NCBI GenBank assembly: GCA_024330215.1
Contig: JANDLU010000001.1
Coordinates: 86,643-150,642 of the forward strand
Length of the DNA stretch: 64,000 nt
Reading direction: 5' to 3'
Source of the DNA: Candidatus Gaiellasilicea maunaloa
Lineage (GTDB): Bacteria; Actinomycetota; Thermoleophilia; Gaiellales; Gaiellaceae
Shown here: positions 19,143 through 28,408 of the stretch, piece after piece
Position numbering within the stretch: position 1 is the first letter of the stretch
How the letters are laid out: each line of letters opens with the position of its first letter
The notes under the pieces: model-generated
What the model was told of the DNA's origin: nothing
Database searches by the model: none
The model's input: the letters and a program-made list of their open reading frames with translations, nothing else
Program-made: the position numbers and the translations under genes

Positions 19143-19711
19143 CTGACTGCCACCTGCTCGAGGGCTTGCTGGATCTGGGCGTGCACCTCGCCGACATCAC
19201 GCTCGGCGTGGAGGGGTACGAGCCTCCCCGTCGCCCTGTAATGGTGGACGACCGGCTCGGTCTGCTCATGGTAGATGGCGAGGCGCCGGCCGATCGTCTC
19301 GGGTGTGTCGTCCGCGCGTCCCTCCTCGTGCGCACGTCCGAGCGCGCGCTCGCGCGCGATCTCGTCGGGGAGATCGAAGAAGAGGATCGCGTCGAGCCGG
19401 CGCCCAATCACGGCGAGCATGGTGTCGAGCGCCTCCGCCTGGGCGAGGTTGCGTGGGAAGCCGTCGAGGATGAAGCCCTCGAGAGCGTCGTCCTCGGAGA
19501 GGCGCTCCTCGATCATCCGGATCGTCAGCTCGTCCGGGACGAGATGACCGAGCTCCATGATCGAGGCGACCTCGCGGCCGAGTTCGGTCGCTCGATCGAG
19601 CGCACGGAACATGTCGCCCGTCGAGACGTGGGGGACGCCGTGGTCGGCGGCGATGCGCTTCGCCTGGGTGCCCTTGCCGGACCCCTGCGGCCCGAGCAGC
19701 AAGAGATTCAC
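19139..19711 (-). CDS. adk: Adenylate kinase
   Basis: Interconverts ATP + AMP and 2 ADP. The P-loop GPQGSGKGTQAKRIA is at residues 7-21, the AMP site at STGDMFRA and DGFPRNLAQA. The LID is the short form (GRAHEEGRADDT) without the zinc insert. The start is the GTG at 19709-19711 (190 residues); the tracked ORF runs 37 codons further into the intergenic element. In the preceding element a short ORF ends as GTGA on this start. Confidence 0.96.
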   Translation of the reverse strand: MNLLLLGPQGSGKGTQAKRIAADHGVPHVSTGDMFRALDRATELGREVASIMELGHLVPDELTIRMIEERLSEDDALEGFILDGFPRNLAQAEALDTMLAVIGRRLDAILFFDLPDEIARERALGRAHEEGRADDTPETIGRRLAIYHEQTEPVVHHYRATGRLVPLHAERDVGEVHAQIQQALEQVAVR

Positions 19712-19713
19712 TG

Positions 19714-19877
19714 GTGGCCCGCCTGGTGACGATGCCGCGCCGATGGGGTTCGCAAAGCGAGCGGCGCTAGGACGCAGGGAGTATCCATACCTGCATGGTA
19801 TGGACACGACTGAGGACGACACGACGTGAAGTCCTTGCGGGCGTCAGCGGCCCGGAGGCCGTTGCCAGGCGGGCCAC
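19714..19877 (-). promoter_or_regulatory. PCVLA-type structured intergenic element, copy 1 (secY/adk)
   Basis: The element fills the gap from the secY stop to the adk start. Outer stem: GUGGCCCGCCUGG pairs perfectly with CCAGGCGGGCCAC (13 bp), ending two bases before the adk GTG. Inner core (19769-19818): hairpin CCAUACC-AUGCA-GGUAUGG flanked by the motifs CGUCCUCAGUCG and CUCCCUGCGUCC. A 26-codon ORF (19708-19788, MDTPCVLAPLAL...) starts in the hairpin and ends as GTGA on the adk start. Compared with the other copies the hairpin has changed CAUGCC/GGCAUG to CAUACC/GGUAUG, a paired change. Confidence 0.65.
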
Positions 19878-21131
19878 CTACTTGAGGAAGCCTTCGTAGG
19901 AGCGCGCCATCATCTGCGACTCCATCTGGCGCATCGTGTCGAGCGCGACGCCGACCGCGATCAGCACCGAGGTGCCGCCGAGCGCCCCGGCGGTCGCCTG
20001 TGAAAAGCCGCCGTAGCGGATGAAGAGCGTCGGCAGCGTCGCCACGAGGGCGAGGTAGATCGCGCCGGGCAGCGTCAGCCGGGTGAGGACGCGGTCGAGG
20101 TACTGAGCCGTCGGCGGGCCGGGACGCAGACCCGGGATGTAGCCCCCGTAGCGGCGCAGGTTGTCGGCCTGGTCGACCGGGTTGAACTGCACTGCCGTGT
20201 AGAAGTAGGTGAAGACGACGATCAGGAAGCCCTGGAGGAGCATGTAGCCGACGTTCGTCGGCAGGAAGTGCTCGTTGACGAAGCCCTGCGTCTGCGGGAA
20301 GTACTGCCCGATCGTCGGCGGAAACGCCATCACCGCAGCGGCGAAGATGACCGGGATCACGCCGGCCATGTTCACCCGCAGCGGCATGTAGGTCGAGCCG
20401 CCCGCGGTCATCCGGCGGCCGACCATCCGCTTCGCGTACTGGATCGGGATCCGACGCTGGCCTTCCTGGATGAAGACGATCGCGGCCACGATCGCAAGCG
20501 CGATCAGCGGGAAGAAGAGCTTCTCCATCGGGCCGCCGTTCCACCAGGCCGCGACGCCGATCGGCGCGCCGGTCAGGATCGAGGCGAAGATCAGGAGCGA
20601 GATCCCGTTGCCGATTCCGCGCTTCGTGATCAGCTCGCCCATCCACATCAGCAGGGTGCAGCCGACGGTGAGCGTGATGATGATCAGCGTCATCCGGCCG
20701 AGGTTCGCGTCGAGCACGCCCTGGCGCCGGAAGAGGAAGGCGTAGCCGGTCGACTGCGCCGCGGCGAGGACGATCGTCAGGTAGCGCGTGTACTGGTTGA
20801 TCTTGGCGTAGCCCGCCTCGCCCTCCTTCTGCAGCTCGGCGAGCCGTGGGATCACGACCGTCATCAGCTGGAGGATGATCGAGGCGGTGACGTACGGCAT
20901 GATCCCGAGCGCAAAGATCGAGAATTGGGAGAGCGCGCCGCCCGAGAAGAGGTTCAGCAGGCCGAGGATCGTGCCGCCGCGACTGTCGAAGTAGCTGTCG
21001 ATCGCGTCCGAGTTGACTCCGGGGGCCGGCATCCAGGAGCCGAGCCGGTAGAGCGCGAGGATCATCGCCGTGAAGAGGACGCGGCGCCGGAGCTCCGGGA
21101 CCCGCCACGCGTTGCCGAGCCACGAGAACAC
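19878..21131 (-). CDS. secY: Protein translocase subunit SecY
   Basis: 417 residues with ten predicted membrane helices, the channel-forming subunit of the Sec translocon. Diagnostic segments: GLLNLFSGGALSQFSIFALGI (plug and helix 2 region), QFNPVDQADNLRRYGGYIPG and GGTSVLIAVGVALDT near the end. GTG start at 21129-21131 with GAAGG upstream. It separates rplO from adk, as in most spc operons. Confidence 0.97.
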   Translation of the reverse strand: MFSWLGNAWRVPELRRRVLFTAMILALYRLGSWMPAPGVNSDAIDSYFDSRGGTILGLLNLFSGGALSQFSIFALGIMPYVTASIILQLMTVVIPRLAELQKEGEAGYAKINQYTRYLTIVLAAAQSTGYAFLFRRQGVLDANLGRMTLIIITLTVGCTLLMWMGELITKRGIGNGISLLIFASILTGAPIGVAAWWNGGPMEKLFFPLIALAIVAAIVFIQEGQRRIPIQYAKRMVGRRMTAGGSTYMPLRVNMAGVIPVIFAAAVMAFPPTIGQYFPQTQGFVNEHFLPTNVGYMLLQGFLIVVFTYFYTAVQFNPVDQADNLRRYGGYIPGLRPGPPTAQYLDRVLTRLTLPGAIYLALVATLPTLFIRYGGFSQATAGALGGTSVLIAVGVALDTMRQMESQMMARSYEGFLK

Positions 21132-21155
21132 GCCTTCTACGCTCCGCTTGGAAGG

Positions 21156-21770
21156 TTAGACATCGGAGTCACCGGCAGTCTCGTCGGTGCCGCCGGAGAC
21201 ATTCGGGGCAGTTGCATCCGCAGCGGTTGCCTTTCTAGCCGTTCGCGCCGTGGCGCGAACGGCAGGCTCGCCGCGGAGCCACATCACCGTTCCCCCGGCC
21301 GACTTGATCTTCTTCTGGGCGCTCCCCGAGAACGAGTGCGCCGAGACCGCGAGCTTCTTCCTCAGCTCGCCGGAGCCGAGGATCTTGACGTCCTTGCGGA
21401 TGGAGCCGATCAGCCCGGCGGCCTTCATCGTCTCCGGGGTCACCTCGGCGCCGGGCTTGAAGGCCCTGTGCAAATCGCGGATGTTCACAGGCTGCGAGTA
21501 CGTGCGGAAGGGGCCGATCGGCATCGCGTCGGCGGACGTGTTGCCGCGCTGCTTCGGCAAGCGCATGTCGAGGGGCGTCTGGCCGCCTTCGAAGCCCGCC
21601 TTCAGCTTGTGCGACCCCGCGCGTGACTTCTGACCCTTGATTCCACGGCCGGAATAGCGGCCCTTGCCCGAGCCCAGGCCACGGCCGACCCGCTTGCGGT
21701 CCGTGCGCGGCTGCGCCGGCCGCAAGGTATGCAGGTTCAGCTCCGTGGTGGGGGGGGCGTCCTGGGCCAT
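21156..21770 (-). CDS. rplO: 50S ribosomal protein uL15 with C-terminal extension
   Basis: 204 residues; the normal protein is ~145-150. Core: LRPAQPRTDRKRVGRGLGSG and KSRAGSHKLKAGFEGGQTPL. The last ~40 residues (Ala/Thr/Asp-rich, no conserved domain) are an extension that starts around a perfect 12-bp palindrome at 21238-21263 (GCCGTTCGCGCC, 2-base loop), translated as AVRATARTA. The ATG 21768-21770 is used; the longer tracked ORF is a frame artefact. Confidence 0.95.
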   Translation of the reverse strand: MAQDAPPTTELNLHTLRPAQPRTDRKRVGRGLGSGKGRYSGRGIKGQKSRAGSHKLKAGFEGGQTPLDMRLPKQRGNTSADAMPIGPFRTYSQPVNIRDLHRAFKPGAEVTPETMKAAGLIGSIRKDVKILGSGELRKKLAVSAHSFSGSAQKKIKSAGGTVMWLRGEPAVRATARTARKATAADATAPNVSGGTDETAGDSDV

Positions 21771-21772
21771 CG

Positions 21773-21958
21773 CTAGGCGTCCTCCACCTTGACGAGGTGG
21801 GCGACCTTCCGCAGCATACCGGCGGCCTCCGGGGTGTCCTTGACCTCGTTCGTCTTGCCGATCCGGCCAAGCCCGAGCGCGCGCAGCGTGCCGCGATGAC
21901 GCTCGCTCTGACCGATCTGACTCCTGATCTGGGTGACCTTGAGAGTCGCCATCGTCAC
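21773..21958 (-). CDS. rpmD: 50S ribosomal protein uL30
   Basis: 61 residues with the family core [20 protein letters not shown] and [14 protein letters not shown]. Start is the GTG at 21956-21958 overlapping the rpsE stop, or the ATG two codons later (21952), which would match the usual MAxLKVT beginning better. It is packed between rpsE and rplO. Confidence 0.95.
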   Translation of the reverse strand: MTMATLKVTQIRSQIGQSERHRGTLRALGLGRIGKTNEVKDTPEAAGMLRKVAHLVKVEDA

Positions 21959-22551
21959 CTTCTCGGTGCTCGCCGCGGCTCGGCCGGCTTCCCGGCACGC
22001 TCGGCCCGCAACTCCGCGATCCTCGCAGCGGACTGGGGCAGGATCTCGGTGATCGTCTTGCCGCGCATCCGGGCGACGTCCTCCGGCCGGCGCAGGCTCT
22101 TCAGTCCCGCGACGGTCGCCTTCGCCATGTTGATCGGATTCGTCGTCCCGAGACTCTTCGCGAGTACGTCCCGGATCCCGGCCAGCTCGAGCACGGCCCG
22201 AACGCCGCCGCCGGCGATCACACCGGTTCCCTCCGAGGCCGGGCGGATCACGACCCGCGCAGCGCCGAAGACGCCCAGGATCTCGTGCGTCACGGTCGTG
22301 CCGTGCTTCGGCACCGTGAACAGGTTCTTCTTCGCGTCGTCGACGGCCTTCGAGATCGCGAGCGGAACCTCGCGAGCTTTGCCGTAGCCGACGCCGACTC
22401 GGTCGATCTCGTCGCCGATCACGACGAGCGCCGTGAACGAGAAGCGCCGGCCGCCCTTGACGACCTTGGCGACGCGGTTGATCTCGATCACGCGCTCCTT
22501 CAGCTCGCGCACTTCCTCACGGGCGATCACTTCACGCTCGACTGTGCTCAA
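21955..22551 (-). CDS. rpsE: 30S ribosomal protein uS5
   Basis: 198 residues: N-terminal dsRBD-like S5 domain ([32 protein letters not shown]) and the C-terminal half ([20 protein letters not shown]). uS5 contributes to decoding accuracy. TTG start overlaps the rplR stop as TTGA. The last ~15 residues form a basic Arg/Pro tail. Confidence 0.97.
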   Translation of the reverse strand: MSTVEREVIAREEVRELKERVIEINRVAKVVKGGRRFSFTALVVIGDEIDRVGVGYGKAREVPLAISKAVDDAKKNLFTVPKHGTTVTHEILGVFGAARVVIRPASEGTGVIAGGGVRAVLELAGIRDVLAKSLGTTNPINMAKATVAGLKSLRRPEDVARMRGKTITEILPQSAARIAELRAERAGKPAEPRRAPRR

Positions 22552-22904
22552 AACTTGAGTCCTCCCTCACGCGCGCCGTCGGCGAGCGCCTTCACGCGTC
22601 CGTGGTACAGGTAACCGCCGCGATCGAACACGACGGACTCGATGCCGACCTTCCTCGCGACCTCGGCGAGCGCCTTGCCCACCTCGGCCGCCTGCTCGGT
22701 CTTCGTTCCCTCGAAAGACTCGTCGAGGCCGAGCCAGCTCGCGCCGGCGATCGTGCGGCCGCTCCGGTCGTCGACGAGCTGGGCGAAGATGCCCTTGTTC
22801 GAGCGGAAGACCGCGAGACGCGGCCGCTCGGCGGTGCCGGCGACCTTGCCGCGAATCCGGCGGTGGCGACGCTCGCGCGCTTGCCTCGTCGTGAGGGTGC
22901 TCAT
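22548..22904 (-). CDS. rplR: 50S ribosomal protein uL18
   Basis: 118 residues, 5S rRNA-binding. Conserved [34 protein letters not shown] and the C-terminal [23 protein letters not shown] overlaps the rplF stop as ATGA, so it depends on rplF translation. Confidence 0.97.
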   Translation of the reverse strand: MSTLTTRQARERRHRRIRGKVAGTAERPRLAVFRSNKGIFAQLVDDRSGRTIAGASWLGLDESFEGTKTEQAAEVGKALAEVARKVGIESVVFDRGGYLYHGRVKALADGAREGGLKF

Positions 22905-23434
22905 GCTCGCTTCCCGACCTTCCTGCGCACGACCTCGTCGCGATAGCGGATCCCCTTGCCCTTGTACGGCTCGGGCTTGCGGACGGCGCGGATCTCCGCG
23001 GCCGTCTGGCCGACCTGCTGCTTGTCGGTGCCCTTGACGGTCACCTGATTCGGCGCGGGAACCTCGAACGTGATCCCGGGGCGGGGCTTGATCACGACCG
23101 AATGCGAATAGCCGACGTTCAGCTCGAGGTCGGCACCGCGCAGCGAGGCGCGATAGCCGACGCCCTGGATCTCCAGGTGCTTCTCGAAGCCCTTGGTCAC
23201 GCCCTCGACCATGTTCGCGATCAGCGACCGTGTCAGGCCGTGCAGCGCCCGATCAGGCCCGCGCTCGGTCGGGCGGGTGACGACGATCTCGCCGTCGCCC
23301 TGCTCGATCTTCATCCGGGCCGGGACCTGCTGCGAGAGCTCGCCGAGCGGGCCGTTCACCTGGACGCGACCGGGCGAGAGCCCGATCGAGACGGTCGAGG
23401 GCACCTCGATGGGCTGTCTGCCGATCCTGCTCAC
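22901..23434 (-). CDS. rplF: 50S ribosomal protein uL6
   Basis: 177 residues, two tandem L6 domains beginning [18 protein letters not shown] and ending [18 protein letters not shown]. It sits near the factor-binding centre. GTG start at 23432-23434; the Shine-Dalgarno purines lie inside the 3' arm of a perfect 13-bp hairpin (23436-23464), so initiation probably requires opening that hairpin. Confidence 0.97.
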   Translation of the reverse strand: MSRIGRQPIEVPSTVSIGLSPGRVQVNGPLGELSQQVPARMKIEQGDGEIVVTRPTERGPDRALHGLTRSLIANMVEGVTKGFEKHLEIQGVGYRASLRGADLELNVGYSHSVVIKPRPGITFEVPAPNQVTVKGTDKQQVGQTAAEIRAVRKPEPYKGKGIRYRDEVVRRKVGKRA

Positions 23435-23435
23435 G

Positions 23436-23551
23436 CCTTTTCACCCCCTGCGGGGGTGAAAAGGTTAGAAAAAACGTTCTTGGAAAATGCCATAGCTTTT
23501 GTCGGTGCCTTTCTAACCTTTGTTTGGTGAGCTCTGCTCACCAAACAAAGG
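23436..23551 (-). promoter_or_regulatory. Three consecutive hairpins between rpsH and rplF
   Basis: A: 16-bp perfect stem 23517-23551 (mRNA CCUUUGUUUGGUGAGC, loop AGA) holding the rpsH stop codon. B: 12-bp pairing AAAGGUUAGAAA with UUUCUAACCUUU (23510-23521 with 23460-23471), loop 38 bases. C: 13-bp perfect stem 23436-23464 (CCUUUUCACCCCC, loop GCA) whose 3' arm contains the rplF ribosome binding site. B shares five bases with A and five with C, so B competes with the ends of both. Confidence 0.7.
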
Positions 23552-23939
23552 CGATTACTTCGCCGCCGATGCCGCGCTCGGCGGCCTGGCGGCTCGTGAC
23601 GAGCCCGGTCGAGGTGGACAGGATGGCCAGGCCGAGCCCGCCGAGCACGCGCGGCAACCGGTCCTTGCGCGCATAGACCCGCCGGCCCGGGCGCGAGACG
23701 CGCTTGAGGCCGCTGATCACGCGCTGGCGGTTCTTGCCGAACTTGAGCTCGACGACGAGCGTCGAGTACGGCTGTCCCTCGACCTCGACGACGCGGAAGT
23801 CCTTGATGTAGCCCTCGTCCCGGAGCACGCGGGCAATCTCCTCCTTGATCCGGGACGTCGGCATCTGGGCGGTGTCCTGCATCGCCTTGTTGGCGTTGCG
23901 GATCCGCGTGAGCATGTCTGCGATCGGGTCAGTCAACAT
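23538..23939 (-). CDS. rpsH: 30S ribosomal protein uS8
   Basis: 133 residues, the central 16S-binding protein and, in E. coli, the repressor of the spc operon. Start [16 protein letters not shown] and C-terminal [20 protein letters not shown] are typical. ATG at 23937-23939; its Shine-Dalgarno GGAGGA lies in the 3' arm of a small hairpin directly before the ATG. The last codons and TGA are mirrored in the palindrome that follows. Confidence 0.97.
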   Translation of the reverse strand: MLTDPIADMLTRIRNANKAMQDTAQMPTSRIKEEIARVLRDEGYIKDFRVVEVEGQPYSTLVVELKFGKNRQRVISGLKRVSRPGRRVYARKDRLPRVLGGLGLAILSTSTGLVTSRQAAERGIGGEVIAFVW

Positions 23940-23956
23940 TTTCTCCTCCGGAGAAA
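23940..23956 (-). promoter_or_regulatory. Shine-Dalgarno hairpin of rpsH
   Basis: UUUCUCC-GGA-GGAGAAA in the mRNA, directly followed by the rpsH AUG. The 7-bp stem covers the ribosome binding site GGAGGA. Same design as before tuf, rplF and rpoA. Confidence 0.6.
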
Positions 23957-24019
23957 CTGTTAGAGAAAGATCTGCCTCTAGTTGTCATGTGCTTTTGGAT
24001 TTTCATTCCTGTGTTTTCT

Positions 24020-24045
24020 AGTCTTCCCAGTTCACCAGGAAGACT
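24020..24045 (-). repeat. Inverted repeat over the rpsZ stop codon
   Basis: AGUCUUCC, within the last coding codons of rpsZ, pairs with GGAAGACU after the stop (8 bp, 10-base loop containing UGA). Shorter than the other stop-codon palindromes but placed in the same way. Confidence 0.5.
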
Positions 24046-24217
24046 TCGTCATGCCGGGGATCGCGCCCTGATGAGCGAGCTCGCGCAGGCAGATGCGGCA
24101 GAGGCCGAACTTCTTGAACACCGCGCGCGGGCGGCCGCAGCGGTTGCAGCGCGTGTACTGGCGCACCTTGTATTTCTGGGTGCGCTTCTGCTTGACGACG
24201 AGCGAGGTCTTGGCCAT
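24032..24217 (-). CDS. rpsZ: 30S ribosomal protein uS14, zinc type (type Z)
   Basis: 61 residues, the short zinc-binding S14 form: [17 protein letters not shown] and CRIC complete the C-x2-C...C-x2-C site. Ends [11 protein letters not shown] as in the family. Located between rplE and rpsH, its standard place. Confidence 0.97.
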   Translation of the reverse strand: MAKTSLVVKQKRTQKYKVRQYTRCNRCGRPRAVFKKFGLCRICLRELAHQGAIPGMTKSSW

Positions 24218-24219
24218 TC

Positions 24220-24791
<572 letters not shown>

Positions 24792-24792
<1 letters not shown>

Positions 24793-25166
24793 CACTTGGC
24801 GTCGAGCTCCTGGCCGCAGCCCTCGCGCTTGCAGACCCGCACGCGCACGAGCTCGCCCTTGATCGTCTTCTCCTTGATCCCGACGCGGGTCGGCAGCCCA
24901 CAGGTCGGGCACACGAGCATCACGTTCGAGACATCGACCGGCGCGGCCTTCTCGATCCGACCGCCCGGCGCCATCTGGACGCCGCCCATCCGGCTCGAGT
25001 CGCGAAGCGGCTTGGGCCGCGTGTGCCGCGTGATCACGTTCAGGTTCTCGACGATCACGCGCCCGTCGCCGGGGCGTGCCTCGAGGATCCGCCCCTGCTT
25101 CCCACGGTCCTTGCCGGCGAGGATCTGCACGAGATCCCCCTTCTTGATCTTCAATTTCGTTGCCAT
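24792..25166 (-). CDS. rplX: 50S ribosomal protein uL24 with C-terminal zinc ribbon
   Basis: 124 residues. The KOW domain ([20 protein letters not shown]) is followed by [13 protein letters not shown] and a CPTCG...CKREGC four-cysteine ribbon, a longer C-terminus than the ~105-residue norm. uL24 initiates 50S assembly. The mRNA start is preceded by AGAAGGAAGC. Confidence 0.97.
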
Positions 25167-25197
25167 CTGCTTCCTTCTACTCTTTCTGCTCTCTCTA

Positions 25198-25224
25198 TGA
25201 CTTGTTCGCGAAGCGAAGAAGTCA
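25198..25224 (-). repeat. Stop-codon palindrome between rplN and rplX
   Basis: UGACUUCUUCGC-UUC-GCGAACAAGUCA: 12-base arms with one C-C mismatch. The first three bases are the rplN stop codon. The repeat at the rpsJ end (31942-31968) has the same form: it begins with UGAC, has a UUC loop, ends in GUCA and has one C-C mismatch. Confidence 0.6.
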
Positions 25225-25590
25225 CAGCACCTCCGGGGCCAGGCTGACGATCTTCATGAAGTTCTTCTCGCGCAGCTCTCGGGCGACGGGCCCGAAGATG
25301 CGCGTGCCCCGCGGGTTGCGGGCGGCATCGATGATCACCGCTGCGTTCTCGTCGAACGCGATCTGCGTGCCGTCGTCGCGACCGTAGGGCTTCTTCGTCC
25401 GAACGACGACCGCTTTCACGACCTCGCCCTTCTTGACCGCGCCCTGCGGTGTCGCCGACTTCACGGTACCGACGATGATGTCGCCGACCCGCGCGTACCG
25501 ACGCTTGGATCCGCCCATCACTCGGATGCAGAGTAGCTCGCGTGCACCGGTGTTGTCGGCCACGCGCAACCGGGACTCCTGCTGGATCAT
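25222..25590 (-). CDS. rplN: 50S ribosomal protein uL14
   Basis: 122 residues starting [19 protein letters not shown]; contains [18 protein letters not shown] and ends IVSLAPEVL. It contacts the 30S subunit in bridge B8. A short ORF in the preceding element ends as ATGA on this start. Confidence 0.97.
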   Translation of the reverse strand: MIQQESRLRVADNTGARELLCIRVMGGSKRRYARVGDIIVGTVKSATPQGAVKKGEVVKAVVVRTKKPYGRDDGTQIAFDENAAVIIDAARNPRGTRIFGPVARELREKNFMKIVSLAPEVL

Positions 25591-25771
25591 TGATCGTCAC
25601 CTCCCGTGGAGGTCGTGCCCGATCGCCGCGCAGGGTGGTGGCTGGCAAGGACGCAGGGAGCGCTCATGCCTGGATGGCATGGGCGCGACTGAGGACGCAG
25701 CCAGGCGCCGCCCTGATTCATCTCAATCGGGGCGCCCGAGCGGGTGCGAGCTGTGCGGGAGGCGACGATCA
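25591..25771 (-). promoter_or_regulatory. PCVLA-type structured intergenic element, copy 2 (rpsQ/rplN)
   Basis: Outer stem: UGAUCGUCGCCUCCC, beginning with the rpsQ stop, pairs with GGGAGGUGACGAUCA directly before the rplN AUG (15 bp, one G-U); its 3' arm is the ribosome binding site. Core (about 25642-25704): closing stem CUGGC/GCCAG, flanking motifs GCGUCCUCAGUCG and CUCCCUGCGUCC, hairpin CAUGCC/GGCAUG extended by GCGC/GCGC, a paired variant of the other copies. A 26-codon ORF (25587-25667, MSAPCVLASHHP...) ends as ATGA on rplN. Confidence 0.65.
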
Positions 25772-26626
25772 CCTGGCCACCTCGACGATCTCGGCCAAGC
25801 GCCAGTTCTTCGACTTGGAGAGCGGCCGGGTCTCGACGATCCGGACGACATCCCCGATCTTCGCCTGGTTCGTCTCGTCGTGGGCGTGGAACTTCTTCGA
25901 CTGCCGGATCACCTTCTTGTAGCGCCGGTGCATCCCGATCGTGTCGACCTTGACGACGATTGTCTTGTCCATCGCGTCGGAGACGACGGTGCCCTGGCGC
26001 TCCTGGCGGCGACCGAGCTCTTGCACGGGCCTCGGCAGGCGAACGATGGGCTTCCGCTTGCGCGGCTTCTCGCGCTTCGGCCGGGTCCGCTCCGGGCGGA
26101 GCGAGCGAGGCAGTCGCTTCCGCTTGCGCCGAGCCTCCGGCTCGGCGCTAGGCGCAGGCGCCGGCTCGGTGACGGCGGCGGGCTCGACGGCCGCGGGGGA
26201 CTGCTCGACAACCGGAGCCTCGGCCACACGCTCGGGCTCTAGGGCAACCTCCGAGGTCGGCTCCTCTACAACCGGCTCCTCGACCGTGGCCTCGGGCTCC
26301 ACGGGGGCCTCAGGCTCGACGGCCGGCTCGGTTTCGCCGACGATCGCCGGCGCTTGCACGGGTCCGGGCTCGGACGCTTCAGCCTCGACTGGCTCCGCCG
26401 TGGTCTCGGCCTCGACGTCGGCCGCCTTCGCGGTCTCCGTCTCGAGCTGGGCGCCGGCGGCAGGAGCCTCCTGCTCCGGCACCGCGACCATCGCCTCGTC
26501 GGCCGGCGGGACGTCATCGGCAACGACAGCGTCGGCCGGAGCCTCGACGGCATCTGATTGGTCTCTAACCACGGACGCGTCAGCGTCCGTGGTTGCATCC
26601 GTGGCGCTGGTCTTCTTCTCAGCCAT
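25769..26626 (-). CDS. rpsQ: 30S ribosomal protein uS17 with ~200-residue acidic N-terminal extension
   Basis: 285 residues; the normal protein is ~80-90. The S17 domain is at the C-terminus ([39 protein letters not shown]). Residues 1-~165 are low-complexity Ala/Glu/Pro/Val and acidic, then a basic block ([20 protein letters not shown]) precedes the domain. No internal start with a good ribosome binding site was obvious at the S17 domain, and the frame is open and coupled to rpmC, so the extension is likely translated. A perfect 12-bp palindrome (26567-26594) lies in the first 25 codons. Confidence 0.9.
   Translation of the reverse strand: MAEKKTSATDATTDADASVVRDQSDAVEAPADAVVADDVPPADEAMVAVPEQEAPAAGAQLETETAKAADVEAETTAEPVEAEASEPGPVQAPAIVGETEPAVEPEAPVEPEATVEEPVVEEPTSEVALEPERVAEAPVVEQSPAAVEPAAVTEPAPAPSAEPEARRKRKRLPRSLRPERTRPKREKPRKRKPIVRLPRPVQELGRRQERQGTVVSDAMDKTIVVKVDTIGMHRRYKKVIRQSKKFHAHDETNQAKIGDVVRIVETRPLSKSKNWRLAEIVEVAR
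26567..26594. repeat. Palindrome inside the rpsQ N-terminal extension
   Basis: AACCACGGACGC and its exact reverse complement around a GTCA loop. It is translated as TTDADASVV in rpsQ. The GTCA loop also occurs in the palindromes at the rpoB stop and in the rplJ tail. Confidence 0.65.
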
Positions 26627-26629
26627 CTG

Positions 26630-26854
26630 CTAGTTCACCTTCAGTTTTTCGATGGGCAGTTGTCGTCGGGCCTCGCGCTCGTGGCGCACGGTCAGGATGC
26701 GGGCGATCTCGCGCTTCGCGGAGCGAAGCCGGGCGCTGTTCTCGAGCGCCCCGGTGGCCGATTGGAAGCGCAGGTTGAAGAGCTCCTGGCGGGTCTCCGC
26801 CATCTTGCGGTCGAGCTCGTCGTCGGTGAGGTCGCGGAGCATCTTAGCTTTCAA
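26630..26854 (-). CDS. rpmC: 50S ribosomal protein uL29
   Basis: 74 residues, a two-helix protein at the exit tunnel rim. The TTG at 26852-26854 gives the family-like start (M)[17 protein letters not shown] and overlaps the rplP end by 11 bases; ATG 26842 is the alternative. Core [20 protein letters not shown] is typical. Confidence 0.95.
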   Translation of the reverse strand: MKAKMLRDLTDDELDRKMAETRQELFNLRFQSATGALENSARLRSAKREIARILTVRHEREARRQLPIEKLKVN

Positions 26855-27269
26855 AGAGATCAGCCTCTCTTCTCACGAACTTGCTCTTCAGAGGCAGTTT
26901 CTGGCCGGCGAGGCGAAGCGCTTCCTTGGCCAGCGGCTCCGGCACGCCGGCGAGCTCGAACATGACCCGCCCCGGCTTGACGACGGCGACCCAGCCTTCC
27001 GGGGAGCCCTTGCCTGAGCCCATCCGGGTCTCGGCGGGCTTCTGGGTGAAGGACTTGTCCGGGAAGACGTTGATCCAGACCTTGCCGCCGCGCTTGATCT
27101 TGCGCGTCATCGCGATCCTGGCCGCCTCGATCTGGCGGTTCGTGAGCCAGCCGGCCTCGAGCGCCTTGATCCCGAAGTCGCCGAACTGAACCTCGGTTTG
27201 CCCACGGGAGACCCCTCGCCGGCGACCTCGATGGACCTTGCGGTGCTTGACCTTCTTCGGGAGCAGCAT
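26844..27269 (-). CDS. rplP: 50S ribosomal protein uL16
   Basis: 141 residues, located near the peptidyl-transferase centre and A-site tRNA. Starts [19 protein letters not shown]; conserved [20 protein letters not shown] and [17 protein letters not shown]. The Arg in the conserved [17 protein letters not shown] region is the site hydroxylated in some bacteria. ATG overlaps the rpsC stop (TGATG). Confidence 0.97.
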   Translation of the reverse strand: MLLPKKVKHRKVHRGRRRGVSRGQTEVQFGDFGIKALEAGWLTNRQIEAARIAMTRKIKRGGKVWINVFPDKSFTQKPAETRMGSGKGSPEGWVAVVKPGRVMFELAGVPEPLAKEALRLAGQKLPLKSKFVRREADLFES

Positions 27270-28408
27270 CAGGCGTTCTCACCGCCCTGCTCGTCTGAGC
27301 CGGAGTCGTCGAGCTTCGTCTTGTCCTCGGTCTGCACCTTCGGCGTCGTCGTGTCGGGCGCGTCGGCGACCGGCGCCGGCGTCGTCGCGACATCCGGGGT
27401 GATCACCGGCTGCTCGCGACCCTCGGCGGAGACCCCCTGATCGTCGGTGCGGGGCTTCTCGACGCTCTCCTGGGGGCGCTCGGCCGGGCGATTCTGCGGG
27501 CGTGGCCGGCTCGTACCCTGGCCTCTACCGCCGGGACGGCCACTGGAGCGCGGCGCTCCTCCGCCTGGAGGCCCGCCAGGGCCGCCGCCACCGCTCGGCC
27601 GACCGCCGCCCGGACGACGCGGCTTCTTGACGAGCCCGAGTCCCTCACGATCCTGACTGCGGCCACGGCTGCTCTCGCGCGAGGCGCCGAGCCCCTCTGC
27701 GGCGCCGCCACGGCGCCGGCGGGCCTGATCCTGGTCGCCCAGCCGCGTGTCCTTGCCGGTCGTGACGCCCTCGAAGCCCTCGGGCATGATCTCGCCCTTG
27801 TTGATCCAGACCTTGACGCCGATCCGGCCGTAGGTCGTCTTCGCCTCCGCGAACCCGTAGTCGATGTCTGCGCGGATCGTGTGCAGCGGGATCCGCCCTT
27901 CGGTGTAGCGCTCCGAGCGGCTCATCTCACCGCCACCGAGTCGTCCGCCGCACTGGATCTTGATTCCCTGCGCACCGGAGCGCATCGCCGAGGCCAGCGA
28001 GCGCTTCATCGCGCGGCGGAAGCTGACGCGGTTCTGCAACTGCTCGGCGATCGACTGCGCGACGAGCTTCGCGTCCAGCTCGGGGCGCTTGATCTCATTG
28101 ATGTTGATGTGGACGTTCTTGCCCGTGATCGAGTGCAGCTCCTTGCGGAGCGCGTCCACCTCGACGCCCGACTTGCCGATCACGATTCCGGGGCGCGCTG
28201 TATAGATGTCGACCGTGATCCGCTGCTTGTCCTTGCGGATCAGGATGTCCGAGAGGCCGGCGTGGCCGAGCTTGCCGTTGATGTGGGCACGGATCTGGAC
28301 GTCCTCGAGGATGTACTGGGGAAACTCCTTCTTCCCCACGTACCAGTTCGACTTCCAGTCGTGGATGACGCCGACCCGCAGGCCGCCGGGATGGACTTTC
28401 TGGCCCAT
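27269..28408 (-). CDS. rpsC: 30S ribosomal protein uS3 with long disordered C-terminal extension
   Basis: 379 residues versus a usual 210-240. The KH domain ([18 protein letters not shown]) and C-terminal S3 domain ([20 protein letters not shown]) occupy residues 1-~215. The rest is a low-complexity tail: basic Arg/Gly first ([13 protein letters not shown]), then acidic near the end ([16 protein letters not shown]). S3 forms the mRNA entry site, so the tail would extend into solvent near incoming mRNA. Starts [18 protein letters not shown]. Confidence 0.95.
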   Translation of the reverse strand: MGQKVHPGGLRVGVIHDWKSNWYVGKKEFPQYILEDVQIRAHINGKLGHAGLSDILIRKDKQRITVDIYTARPGIVIGKSGVEVDALRKELHSITGKNVHININEIKRPELDAKLVAQSIAEQLQNRVSFRRAMKRSLASAMRSGAQGIKIQCGGRLGGGEMSRSERYTEGRIPLHTIRADIDYGFAEAKTTYGRIGVKVWINKGEIMPEGFEGVTTGKDTRLGDQDQARRRRGGAAEGLGASRESSRGRSQDREGLGLVKKPRRPGGGRPSGGGGPGGPPGGGAPRSSGRPGGRGQGTSRPRPQNRPAERPQESVEKPRTDDQGVSAEGREQPVITPDVATTPAPVADAPDTTTPKVQTEDKTKLDDSGSDEQGGENA

